From an uncultured Collinsella sp. (GTDB lineage Bacteria; Actinomycetota; Coriobacteriia; Coriobacteriales; Coriobacteriaceae), in the NCBI GenBank assembly GCA_900543025.1, contig UQPP01000033.1:1-21244 (forward strand): 21,244 bases of DNA, in the 5' to 3' direction. Made by a program: the position numbers and the translations under genes. Shown in pieces: positions 1-6,614 of the stretch. The notes under the pieces are model-generated. The model was not told where the DNA came from. It ran no database searches and saw only the letters and a program-made list of their open reading frames with translations. Position 1 is the first letter of the stretch, and every line of letters begins with the position of its first letter.

Positions 1-58
1 TTGGGGCCAGGCCCGATTTTGCCTCTTGACAATGTCCTGCTCATATTAAAAGGAAGTC

Positions 59-1458
59 ATGGACTACCGCAAATCAGCCCAAGAGGTGCTCGACAATGTT
101 GGCGGCGCCGACAACGTTGTTTCGGCCGCACACTGCGCCACGCGTCTGCGCCTGGTGATTGCCGATAATTCCAAGGTTAACAAGGAGGCCATCGAGAATG
201 TCGATGGCGCCAAGGGCGTCTTTGAGGCCCAGGGCCAGCTGCAGATTATTTTTGGCACCGGCACCGTCAACAAGGTCTACGAGGAGTTCATCGCGCTCAG
301 TGGCGTCGAGGCTGCCACCAAGGCCGAGGTCAAGGAGGCCGCGGCGCAGCAGCAGAACATCTTTATGCGTGCCATTAAGGTGCTCGGTGACGTCTTTGTC
401 CCCATCATCCCCGCCATCGTGGCTTCGGGCCTGCTGCTGGGCATTATGAGCGCCCTCAACTTTATGGCCTCCAACGGCTTTATCGCGCTCGACACCAATA
501 ACTTTATTTATAAGATCGCCGACCTGGTCTCGGGCACGTCCTTTGCATTCTGCAGATCCTAATCGGTTACTCCGCGGCTAAGGCCTTTGGCGCCAACCCG
601 TACCTGGGTGCCGTCGTCGGCGGTGCGTTCATCAACTCCTCGCTGCAGAGCGCCTACACGGTTGCCTCCGAGGGCGTGCAGACCATGGTCACCGTCATCC
701 CCGGCGTGTACAGCTTTGAGTGGGTCGGCTATCAGGGCCATGTGATCCCCATCGTCATCGCCTGCGCAATTCTGGCCTTCCTCGAGAAGCGCCTGCACAA
801 GATCGTTCCCGAGATGTTCGACCTCTTTGTGACCCCGCTCGTCTCGGTGTTCGTGACCGTGCTCGTGACGCTTGTTGCCGTTGGCCCCATCTTCGTGTGG
901 GCCGAGAATGCCATCCTCGGTCTGATCCAGGCCCTGCTGACCCTGCCCTTCGGAATCGGTTCCTTTATCGTCGGCCTGTTCTATGCCCCCACGGTCGTTA
1001 CCGGTATCCACCAGATGTACACCGCCATCGACCTGGGCCAGCTCGCCCAGTACGGCGTGACCTACTGGCTGCCCATCGCCAGCGCCGCCAACATCGCCCA
1101 GGGTGGTGCCGCGCTCGCCGTTGCCTTTAAGACCCGCGATGCCAAGATCAAGGGCCTGGCGCTTCCTTCGGCCCTGTCCGCCTTCATGGGTATTACCGAG
1201 CCTGCCATCTTTGGTGTGAACCTGCGCTTCTTTAAGCCCTTCATCGCCGGCTGCATCGGCGGCGGTTGCGGTGCCCTGGTCTGCGCGCTCACTTCGCTGG
1301 CTGCCTCCGGCACGGGCGTTACCGGTATCTTCGGTATCCTGCTGTGCCTGGCCCAGCCCGTGCAGTACGCGATCATGTTTGCGGTCGCCGCGTTGGTTTC
1401 CTTTGCCGTCTCGTTTGCCCTGTACAAGGACGAGCCCAAGGCTTCCGAGCAGGCCTAA
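59..1458 (+). pseudogene. scrA: Sucrose-specific PTS transporter EIIBC, interrupted by a single-base frameshift
   Basis: The product would be a sugar-specific EIIBC permease that imports and phosphorylates sucrose at the membrane. The first frame (59-562) encodes an EIIB domain with the phosphoacceptor cysteine at residue 26 (AAHCATRLRL), then the first EIIC helices, and ends abruptly in FAFCRS and a stop. The next frame, open from about 550 to 1458, continues the same protein (LQILIGYSAAKAFGANPYLG) through the EIIC domain and the family motif GITEPAIFGVNLR. Adding one C after base 550 restores a protein of about 466 residues, normal for EIIBC. No EIIA domain is present, so a separate EIIA would be needed. 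The start at 59 follows an AAAAGGAAG site. The sucrose assignment rests on the adjacent GH32 gene; a trehalose-type EIIBC is the alternative. The break may be a sequencing error or a real mutation. Confidence 0.85.
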
Positions 1459-1481
1459 GAGCTTTTGATTGAGGGGATGCT

Positions 1482-1500
1482 CGCGGGCTGTATGCCCGCG
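1482..1500 (+). promoter_or_regulatory. Hairpin between scrA and scrB
   Basis: CGCGGGC (1482-1488) pairs perfectly with GCCCGCG (1494-1500) around a 5-base loop. Only a few T residues follow (GGTGTTTCCC), so it is a poor intrinsic terminator. It is more likely an mRNA stability or partial-termination element that sets the scrA:scrB ratio. A second weak pair of GGCGCC repeats lies at 1517-1522 and 1530-1535. Confidence 0.4.
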
Positions 1501-1565
1501 GGTGTTTCCCGTATTTGGCGCCGATCTCTGGCGCCTTGTAACTTTCGATCCGTTAGGACTTTGAT

Positions 1566-3104
1566 ATGTCTAATGCACTTGGTCGCGACCTTGCAAAGCT
1601 GGTCGCCGCTGTTGACGCTGCCGCCTCTGAGCGCGGTCATGGCGCGTATGGCCAGCGCTTCCATATTATGCCGCCGGCGGGTTGGCTCAACGACCCCAAC
1701 GGTCTTTGCCAAGCGGGCGGCGTGTTCCATGCCTATTTTCAGTATGCGCCGTTTGATGTCGAGGGTGGCGTCAAGATGTGGGGCCATGCCACAAGCCGCG
1801 ATCTTATGACGTGGGACTACGTTGGCGCCCCGCTGCTGCCCGACGAGCCGTTCGATTGTCATGGCGTGTATTCGGGCTCCGCGCTTGCCGTGGACGGCCG
1901 CATTCGCGTACTGTACACAGGCAACGTTAAACTCTCCGATGCAGACGGCACGTACGACTACGTCAATACCGGCCGCCGCGCCGATACTGTTTATGTCGAG
2001 AGCGTTGATGGCCTTGCCGGTCGGGAGTTCAGCCAAAAGCGTGTGGTGCTGGCGTCCGAGGATTATCCCGAGGATTTGACCTGCCATGTGCGCGATCCCA
2101 AGGTGTGGCGCGATGATAATGGGCGTTACCACATGGTGCTGGGCGCGCGTCGTCGCGTGGATGGGCCGCATGTCGATAGTCGATTTTGCGCCATGCACGG
2201 CGAGGGTGCCGGGCGCGATGTGGGCGAGATCCTGGTGTATGGCTCGGCCGATATGTTGAACTGGGAGCTCGAGAGTCGCGTGTCTACCCCCGAGCGCTTT
2301 GGCTTTATGTGGGAGTGCCCTGGCTATATTGAGCTCGATGCGAATGGCGATACCGCTGCATTTTTGTCGTTCTCGCCCCAGGGTCTTGAGGGTGGTCGTT
2401 GGGACCGCGGTAATGTGTATGCCGCTGGCTACATGCCTGTAACGGGCGACATTACGGGTGGTGGCGGTGCCTATGAGCTGGGCGAGTTCCGCCTGTGGGA
2501 CGCCGGTTTCGACTTCTATGCGCCTCAGGAGTTCACGGCCGAGGACGGTCGCCACATTCTGATCGGTTGGATGGACATGCCCGATGAGCCGACCTATGGC
2601 AACGCGCCCACCGTGGCGTGCGGCTGGCAGCACTGCATGACGGTGCCACGTGAGCTTACAGCCGGTGCTGGTGGCGTGGTGCTGCAGCAGCCGGCGCGCG
2701 AGATCGAGCGCCATTATGCCTCGGTGCGTGTGGGGGAGGGCTCGTTGGAGGTTGCCGGCGATACCTGCTTTGACGTTGTTGTTGACGGTGTCGACGGCGC
2801 GTTTACCGCGACCGTTGATAGCGAGCTGAAGCTGGCGTTTGTGCCCGCCGAGGGCGAGCTGCCCGCGCGCTTTGAGATGCGATTTACCGATGAAGGTCGC
2901 GCTTCTGCCGGCTGCGGTCGTAGCGTGCGCTGGGAGCCCGTCGACGAGGTTCGTAACGTGCGCTTTGTCGGCGATGTCTCTTCGGTCGAGGTGTTTGTGA
3001 ACGATGACGCGCTCGTGTTTTCGACACGCATCTATCCCGAGGCCTATGGCGTGACCGTTGACGCCCCGGGCGCGAGCGTGACCTATCACACGCTCAATAT
3101 CTAG
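1566..3104 (+). CDS. scrB: Sucrose-6-phosphate hydrolase (GH32 family)
   Basis: This cytoplasmic glycoside hydrolase should split sucrose-6-phosphate, the product of the upstream PTS, into glucose-6-phosphate and fructose. The 512-residue protein has the three GH32 signatures in order: WLNDPNG with nucleophile Asp43, RDPK with Asp177 (transition-state stabiliser), and ECP with acid/base Glu250. The C-terminal beta-sandwich module ends in the typical VEVFVNDD...STRIYP pattern. No signal peptide is visible, which fits an intracellular enzyme acting on a phosphorylated sugar. ATG 1566 is preceded by TAGGA at 1554-1558, 7 bases upstream. About 20 extra residues (near 196-218) separate the RDP and ECP motifs compared with the short GH32 hydrolases I recall. 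It forms a two-gene unit with scrA, about 107 bases apart. Hydrolysis of fructans or free sucrose cannot be excluded from sequence alone. Confidence 0.93.
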   Translation: MSNALGRDLAKLVAAVDAAASERGHGAYGQRFHIMPPAGWLNDPNGLCQAGGVFHAYFQYAPFDVEGGVKMWGHATSRDLMTWDYVGAPLLPDEPFDCHGVYSGSALAVDGRIRVLYTGNVKLSDADGTYDYVNTGRRADTVYVESVDGLAGREFSQKRVVLASEDYPEDLTCHVRDPKVWRDDNGRYHMVLGARRRVDGPHVDSRFCAMHGEGAGRDVGEILVYGSADMLNWELESRVSTPERFGFMWECPGYIELDANGDTAAFLSFSPQGLEGGRWDRGNVYAAGYMPVTGDITGGGGAYELGEFRLWDAGFDFYAPQEFTAEDGRHILIGWMDMPDEPTYGNAPTVACGWQHCMTVPRELTAGAGGVVLQQPAREIERHYASVRVGEGSLEVAGDTCFDVVVDGVDGAFTATVDSELKLAFVPAEGELPARFEMRFTDEGRASAGCGRSVRWEPVDEVRNVRFVGDVSSVEVFVNDDALVFSTRIYPEAYGVTVDAPGASVTYHTLNI

Positions 3105-3142
3105 GCGATTCATCGCATATCGGCGCTATACTGCAGCCGTTG

Positions 3143-3178
3143 CCCACGATGCGGGGAACATTCGCATCGTGGGTTTTT
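3143..3178 (+). terminator. Intrinsic terminator after scrB
   Basis: CCCACGATGCG (3143-3153) pairs perfectly over 11 bp with CGCATCGTGGG (3163-3173) around a 9-base loop. Five T residues follow (3174-3178). It closes the scrAB unit. A -10-like TATACT at 3127-3132 lies just upstream, so a transcript for the next gene starting there would have to pass through this hairpin. Confidence 0.92.
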
Positions 3179-3200
3179 GCTTATGAAGGGACGGTGCCTT

Positions 3201-4205
3201 GTGGATGTGCAGCAGCTAGAAGAGGCCTGGGCTACAAGGGCTGGCGCGCGTGAGGCGCGGTTGCTCGTGGCCTCGCATGTGCCGGCGGCGCTGTCTCAGC
3301 TGGGGATTGTGCGCCCCGGTGACCGCCTGGTGGCCTTTGCGGACGACTTTGCCGATGCGTTTGCGTGCGGCTTTGATGGCTGCGATGTTGTGCTGGTGGG
3401 GGATCCGTGCGCCGAGGCGTTTGCCGCTGCGTCCGAGGGTTTTGATGCATCGTTTGATGCCGAGGGACCGCATCTGTGGTGGTTCGTCAACTCTATCGGC
3501 GGGTTTGGTCTGCGCGTCCCCGATCTACGCGCCCTGGGTCGCGCGGCTCGCGATGCCCGCGCGCTGCTCGTGGTGGATAATACCGTGGCTGGTGTCTTTG
3601 GGTGCGATCCGTTGCGCTTGGGTGCCGTGCTGTCGCTCGAGGCACTCGACCGCGTGTGTGCTGGTAAGGCACCGCGCAAGTTCGTTGCCGCTTCGGTGGC
3701 GCGCTCGCAGCTCAGGCGCCATCGTGTGGATGCCGCTGCCGAGTGCGCATATGCCCTGCTTGAGGGCTGCGGCTTGGCCAAGCTTAATTTGCCTGCCGAT
3801 GAGGCCGGTGTGCTAGAGCGCGGGCTGTCCTCGCTCGACGCCCACATGCAGGCTCACTTCGACCGCGCTCGTGCGCTGGCCGAGTATCTGGCCGCCAATG
3901 AGATGGTGCGCAACGTGCGCTATCCCGGGCTGAGTTCGCATCCCGACCATGCGGTTGCAACGGGAATCCTCGAGCACGGCTTTGGCCCGGCAGCTGAGTT
4001 TGATCTTATCGAGCGCAGTGCGGGCGATCTCTTTGATTCTTTGCCGGGGGAGTTCCGCACATCGCCGGCCGGCGGCGCAACGACGCGTCTTTCGGCCCCA
4101 CGTGGCAAGCAGGGGAGCACCATCCGCCTCTTCGCCGGCACCGACAATCCCCTGATCGTGGCCGCCACCCTAGACAACGCCCTCCGCAAGTTAGCTACTC
4201 TTTGA
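3201..4205 (+). CDS. Degenerate cystathionine gamma-synthase-like (PLP-fold) protein, function unknown
   Basis: The 334-residue protein resembles the Cys/Met-metabolism PLP enzyme family. It has LLVVDNTVAGVFGCDPLRLGA (VDNT at 125-128) where the family has its PLP-stacking Asp-Asn-Thr, a typical YPGLSSHPDH segment at 241-250, and the C-terminal IRLFAGTDNPLIVAATLDNAL. However, the lysine motif (usually S-x-T/S-K-Y/F-x-G-H) is replaced by SLEALDRVCAGKAPRKF at 145-161, with no lysine at the expected place. The protein is also shorter than the usual 380-400 residues. I infer a non-catalytic or altered paralogue rather than a working sulfhydrylase or lyase. I chose GTG 3201 because AAGGGA (3186-3191) sits 9 bases upstream; earlier in-frame TTG 3177 and ATG 3183 lie against the terminator and lack a ribosome site. 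Its last 11 bases overlap the convergent regulator gene. Confidence 0.7.
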   Translation: MDVQQLEEAWATRAGAREARLLVASHVPAALSQLGIVRPGDRLVAFADDFADAFACGFDGCDVVLVGDPCAEAFAAASEGFDASFDAEGPHLWWFVNSIGGFGLRVPDLRALGRAARDARALLVVDNTVAGVFGCDPLRLGAVLSLEALDRVCAGKAPRKFVAASVARSQLRRHRVDAAAECAYALLEGCGLAKLNLPADEAGVLERGLSSLDAHMQAHFDRARALAEYLAANEMVRNVRYPGLSSHPDHAVATGILEHGFGPAAEFDLIERSAGDLFDSLPGEFRTSPAGGATTRLSAPRGKQGSTIRLFAGTDNPLIVAATLDNALRKLATL

Positions 4206-4539
4206 TGCTGGCGATGAGGACGTCGGCTTTGGCGGCTATGACCTGGTTGATGTCGGCCTGCAGCTCCTCGTAGGCCACTATGGCTCGCTCACCGGCGGGG
4301 GTGAGGGTGGATCCGCGGGCTCCGTCTCGCTCGATGAGCTTGCATCCCAGCTGGCCTTCTGCCTCGTTTACAATGCGCCAGGCCTTGGAATACGCCATGC
4401 CCATGCTCTTGGCGGCACGGTTGAGCGAGTGCTCGCGGGCGATACCCTGCAGCAGCAAGACGCAGCCGTGGCCGAAGACGCCCGGCAAATCCTTGTCGCA
4501 CGCTTGAATGACCAGTTTTGCCGTCGTCTTGTACTCCAT
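4195..4539 (-). CDS. ModE-type winged-helix transcriptional regulator (LysR-like N-terminal domain only)
   Basis: This 114-residue DNA-binding protein matches the N-terminal domain of ModE: FGHGCVLLLQGIAREHSL, then the helix-turn-helix NRAAKSMGMAYSKAWRIVNE, then a wing ending in LTPAGERAI. It has no C-terminal TOBE/MOP region, so it cannot bind molybdate as full ModE does. Its signal, if any, is unknown. The start is taken as ATG 4539, with GGGGAG (complement of 4551-4556) 11 bases upstream; GTG 4548 is in frame but only 2 bases from that site. Its 3' end overlaps the convergent PLP-like gene by 11 bases with no terminator between them. It is divergent from guaB, with about 190 bases between the two start codons, so it could affect guaB or itself. 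Confidence 0.8.
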   Translation of the reverse strand: MEYKTTAKLVIQACDKDLPGVFGHGCVLLLQGIAREHSLNRAAKSMGMAYSKAWRIVNEAEGQLGCKLIERDGARGSTLTPAGERAIVAYEELQADINQVIAAKADVLIASIKE

Positions 4540-4564
4540 GTGCCCCACGTCTCCCCGCTAAAGT

Positions 4565-4579
4565 GTTTGCTGGGCAAAC
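4565..4579 (-). promoter_or_regulatory. Inverted repeat upstream of the ModE-type regulator gene
   Basis: GTTTGC-TGG-GCAAAC is a perfect 6-bp inverted repeat with a 3-base centre, 26-40 bases upstream of the regulator's start codon. A second small repeat (ACGCA/TGCGT) overlaps it at 4578-4592. The position suits an autoregulatory operator or part of the promoter, but no clear -35/-10 pair was found. Confidence 0.3.
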
Positions 4580-4621
4580 GCAAAGCCTGCGTCAAACCCT
4601 CGTGTGCTCTTCTTAAATCAT

Positions 4622-4674
4622 GCATTGTAGCAGTCAAAGTGCGTTAAGATACTTCCCCAGTATTGGGCGCCCAA
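4622..4674 (+). promoter_or_regulatory. Candidate guaB promoter with a palindromic site
   Basis: A TAAGAT at 4645-4650 could serve as the -10, but the matching -35 region (GCATTG at 17-base spacing) is poor. Just downstream, at 4663-4674, lies the perfect 12-bp palindrome TTGGGCGCCCAA, which would sit within about 20 bases of the transcript start. It could be an operator for purine or other control. Evidence is positional only. Confidence 0.3.
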
Positions 4675-4732
4675 GGTTGGGCTGGGTCCTACGAGGCCTG
4701 CAGCCGACCGGTCGCATGGAAAAAGGAGAAAC

Positions 4733-6244
4733 ATGGCTACGTTCTTTCCCGGTGAGTCCCACACGTTTTCGGAGTATCTGCTGGTCCCTGGTTACTCGTC
4801 CTCGCAGTGCATCCCCAACAACGTCTCTCTTAAGACGCCGCTGACCCGCTTTAAGCGCGGTGAGAAGCCGGCAATCACCCTGAACATCCCCATGGTTTCC
4901 GCCATCATGCAGTCCGTCTCGGGCGTCGACATGGGTGTCGCGCTCGCTACCGAGGGTGGCCTGTCCTTCATCTACGGTTCCCAGAGCGCCGAGTCCGAGG
5001 CCGCTATGGTCAAGGCCGTCAAGGATCACAAGGCCGGCTTCGTTCAGTCCGATTCTACGCTGACCCCCGACATGACCATGGAGCAGGTCATCGAGCTCAA
5101 GGAGAAGACCGGTCACTCCACCATGCCGGTCACCGACGACGGCACTCCCAAGGGTAAGCTCCTGGGCATCGTCACCAGCCGTGACTATCGCCCCAGTCGC
5201 GATGACCACCAGACGAAGGTCTCCGAGTTCATGACCCCGCGTGAGCAGCTCATCGTGGGCGACAAGAACATCAGCCTCAAGGTTGCCAACGACGTCATCT
5301 GGGACAACAAGCTCAACGCTCTGCCGATCGTCGACGACAACGATCACCTCATGGGTATCGTTTTCCGTAAGGACTACGACAGCCACAAGACCAACCCCAA
5401 CGAGCTGCTCGACGGCGACAAGCGCTACATGGTCGGCGCCGGCATCAACACCCGCGACTATGCCGAGCGCGTGCCGCTGCTCATCGAGGCCGGCGCCGAT
5501 GTCCTGTGCATCGACTCTTCCGAGGGCTTCAGCGAGTGGCAGAAGCGCACCATCGAGTGGATCCGCGCCAACTACGGCGAGGACGTCAAGGTCGGTGCCG
5601 GTAACGTCGTCGACGCCGAGGGCTTCCGCTTTTTGGCCGACTGCGGTGCCGACTTCATCAAGGTCGGTATCGGCGGCGGCTCCATCTGCATCACCCGCGA
5701 GACCAAGGGCATCGGCCGTGGCCAGGCTACTGCGCTGATCGACGTCTGCCGTGCTCGCGACGAGTACTACGAGGAGACCGGCGTCTACGTGCCCGTGTGC
5801 TCCGACGGCGGCATCGTCTACGATTACCACATGACGCTTGCCCTTGCCATGGGCGCCGACTTTATGATGCTGGGCCGCTACTTCGCCCGCTTCGATGAGA
5901 GCCCGACCGAGCGCGTCAACGTCAACGGTCAGTACATGAAGGAGTACTGGGGCGAGGGTTCTGCGCGTGCCCGCAACTGGCAGCGCTACGACCTGGGCGG
6001 CGCCGCGAAGCTCAGCTTCGTCGAGGGCGTCGACTCCTACGTCCCGTACGCCGGCTCCCTCAAGGACGGCGTGGGCGGCACGCTTTACAAGGTCAAGTCC
6101 ACGATGTGCAACTGCGGTGCCCTCTCGATTCCCGAGCTCCAGGAAAAGGCACGCCTGACCCTGGTCAGCTCCACCTCCATCGTCGAAGGCGGCGCCCACG
6201 ACGTAGTCGTCAAGGATTCCCAGCAGAGCGTCAGCTACCGCTAG
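4733..6244 (+). CDS. guaB: IMP dehydrogenase, Tritrichomonas-type divergent clade
   Basis: The enzyme oxidises IMP to XMP with NAD+, the committed step of guanine nucleotide synthesis in the cytoplasm. The 503-residue protein has a TIM barrel interrupted by a CBS-pair (Bateman) module at about 103-220 (MPVTDDGTPKGKLLGIVTSRD). The catalytic loop is GIGGGSICITRETKGIGRGQ with Cys319. The mobile flap carries the catalytic Arg418-Tyr419 dyad in RARNWQRYDLGG, and the tail is STMCNCGALSIPELQ. These sequences differ from the usual bacterial GIGPGSICTTR version and match what I remember of the T. foetus enzyme in length and residue numbering. ATG 4733 has AGGAG at 4724-4728, 4 bases upstream. It appears to be monocistronic: divergent from the ModE-type gene and followed by terminator structures. 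The function call is secure; the subfamily call rests on remembered sequence. Confidence 0.95.
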   Translation: MATFFPGESHTFSEYLLVPGYSSSQCIPNNVSLKTPLTRFKRGEKPAITLNIPMVSAIMQSVSGVDMGVALATEGGLSFIYGSQSAESEAAMVKAVKDHKAGFVQSDSTLTPDMTMEQVIELKEKTGHSTMPVTDDGTPKGKLLGIVTSRDYRPSRDDHQTKVSEFMTPREQLIVGDKNISLKVANDVIWDNKLNALPIVDDNDHLMGIVFRKDYDSHKTNPNELLDGDKRYMVGAGINTRDYAERVPLLIEAGADVLCIDSSEGFSEWQKRTIEWIRANYGEDVKVGAGNVVDAEGFRFLADCGADFIKVGIGGGSICITRETKGIGRGQATALIDVCRARDEYYEETGVYVPVCSDGGIVYDYHMTLALAMGADFMMLGRYFARFDESPTERVNVNGQYMKEYWGEGSARARNWQRYDLGGAAKLSFVEGVDSYVPYAGSLKDGVGGTLYKVKSTMCNCGALSIPELQEKARLTLVSSTSIVEGGAHDVVVKDSQQSVSYR

Positions 6245-6246
6245 GC

Positions 6247-6345
6247 GGCTTTCCCAAGCACCGCACCTTGCCGTTCAAACCGTCGCTCGCGTACCTAAGT
6301 ACGCGGCGCTCCTCTTTCACGGCAACCTGCGGCACCTGGAAAACC
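6247..6345. repeat. Roughly 99-base imperfect palindrome immediately after guaB
   Basis: The stretch folds back on itself around 6296/6297. Paired blocks are CGCGTAC 6288-6294 with GTACGCG 6299-6305, TTGCCGT 6268-6274 with ACGGCAA 6319-6325, CCGCA 6261-6265 with TGCGG 6328-6332, and TTTCC 6250-6254 with GGAAA 6338-6342. Unpaired internal loops separate the blocks. It begins 3 bases after the guaB stop. No T-tract follows, so it is not a classical terminator. A small hairpin (CGTTC/GAACG, 6346-6361) abuts it. It may be a REP/MITE-like element or a 3' mRNA stabiliser. Confidence 0.6.
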
Positions 6346-6403
6346 CGTTCGTGCTAGAACGAGTTTCAGACAAAGGTTGATTCCCAACCACGTTATTTAG
6401 ATA

Positions 6404-6438
6404 AAGCGAGATGCCTGCAAGTCGCAGGCATCTCGCTT
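6404..6438 (+). terminator. Intrinsic terminator downstream of guaB
   Basis: A 15-bp perfect stem, AAGCGAGATGCCTGC (6404-6418) with GCAGGCATCTCGCTT (6424-6438), closes on the 5-base loop AAGTC. The following bases (GTCGTATTTGTTA) are T-rich though not a clean run. It most likely ends the guaB transcript. The stem is symmetric enough to act from either side. Confidence 0.8.
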
Positions 6439-6472
6439 GTCGTATTTGTTATCATCAGTCAAGTTAACCTTA

Positions 6473-6591
6473 GGGTCGGTCGGCTTGGCTTTGTTCGCTA
6501 CAAGTTCCGCACGCAAAGAAGAGCACTTAATGTGCTCTTCGTCTTGCGCAGGACTGTCCGCAGTAGCGAATAAAGCCAAGCCGACCGACCC
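6473..6591 (+). promoter_or_regulatory. 119-base long hairpin in the leuS leader
   Basis: Arms at 6473-6501 and 6563-6591 pair over all 29 bases with a single G-T wobble. Inside, CGCAA (6512-6516) pairs with TTGCG (6544-6548), and GAAGAGCAC (6518-6526) pairs with GTGCTCTTC (6532-6540) around loop TTAAT. So most of the segment is one stem. The right arm ends 11 bases before the leuS Shine-Dalgarno (AAAGGAG 6603-6609). No T-box sequence is present. No convincing promoter was found between the guaB terminator and this hairpin. A structured leader controlling leuS, or a small MITE-like insertion, would both fit. Confidence 0.65.
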
Positions 6592-6614
6592 CAGCTAAGA
6601 TTAAAGGAGCTGAT

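Noticed and set aside
26..31. TTGACA as the -35 of a scrA promoter
   Set aside because: No -10 box lies at 16-18 bases; the nearest A/T-rich hexamers are only 10-12 bases away and overlap the ribosome site.
548..556. Programmed frameshift in scrA
   Set aside because: The site has no slippery heptamer and no obvious stimulating structure; a one-base loss is simpler.
1455..3113. Minus-strand open frame of 552 codons opposite scrB
   Set aside because: Shadow of the GH32 gene; no motif, and no ribosome site supports it.
4601..4615. Shared TGTGCTCTTC between the ModE-guaB gap and the leuS leader hairpin
   Set aside because: Only 10 bases match, without shared flanks; treated as chance.
4634..6199. 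Minus-strand open frame of 521 codons opposite guaB
   Set aside because: Antisense shadow with Val/Asp/Leu/Gly-rich text; the plus-strand frame is a full IMP dehydrogenase.
6439..6614. T-box riboswitch upstream of leuS
   Set aside because: No T-box consensus (AGGGTGGNACCGCG-like) or specifier-stem layout was found; the structure is one long hairpin.
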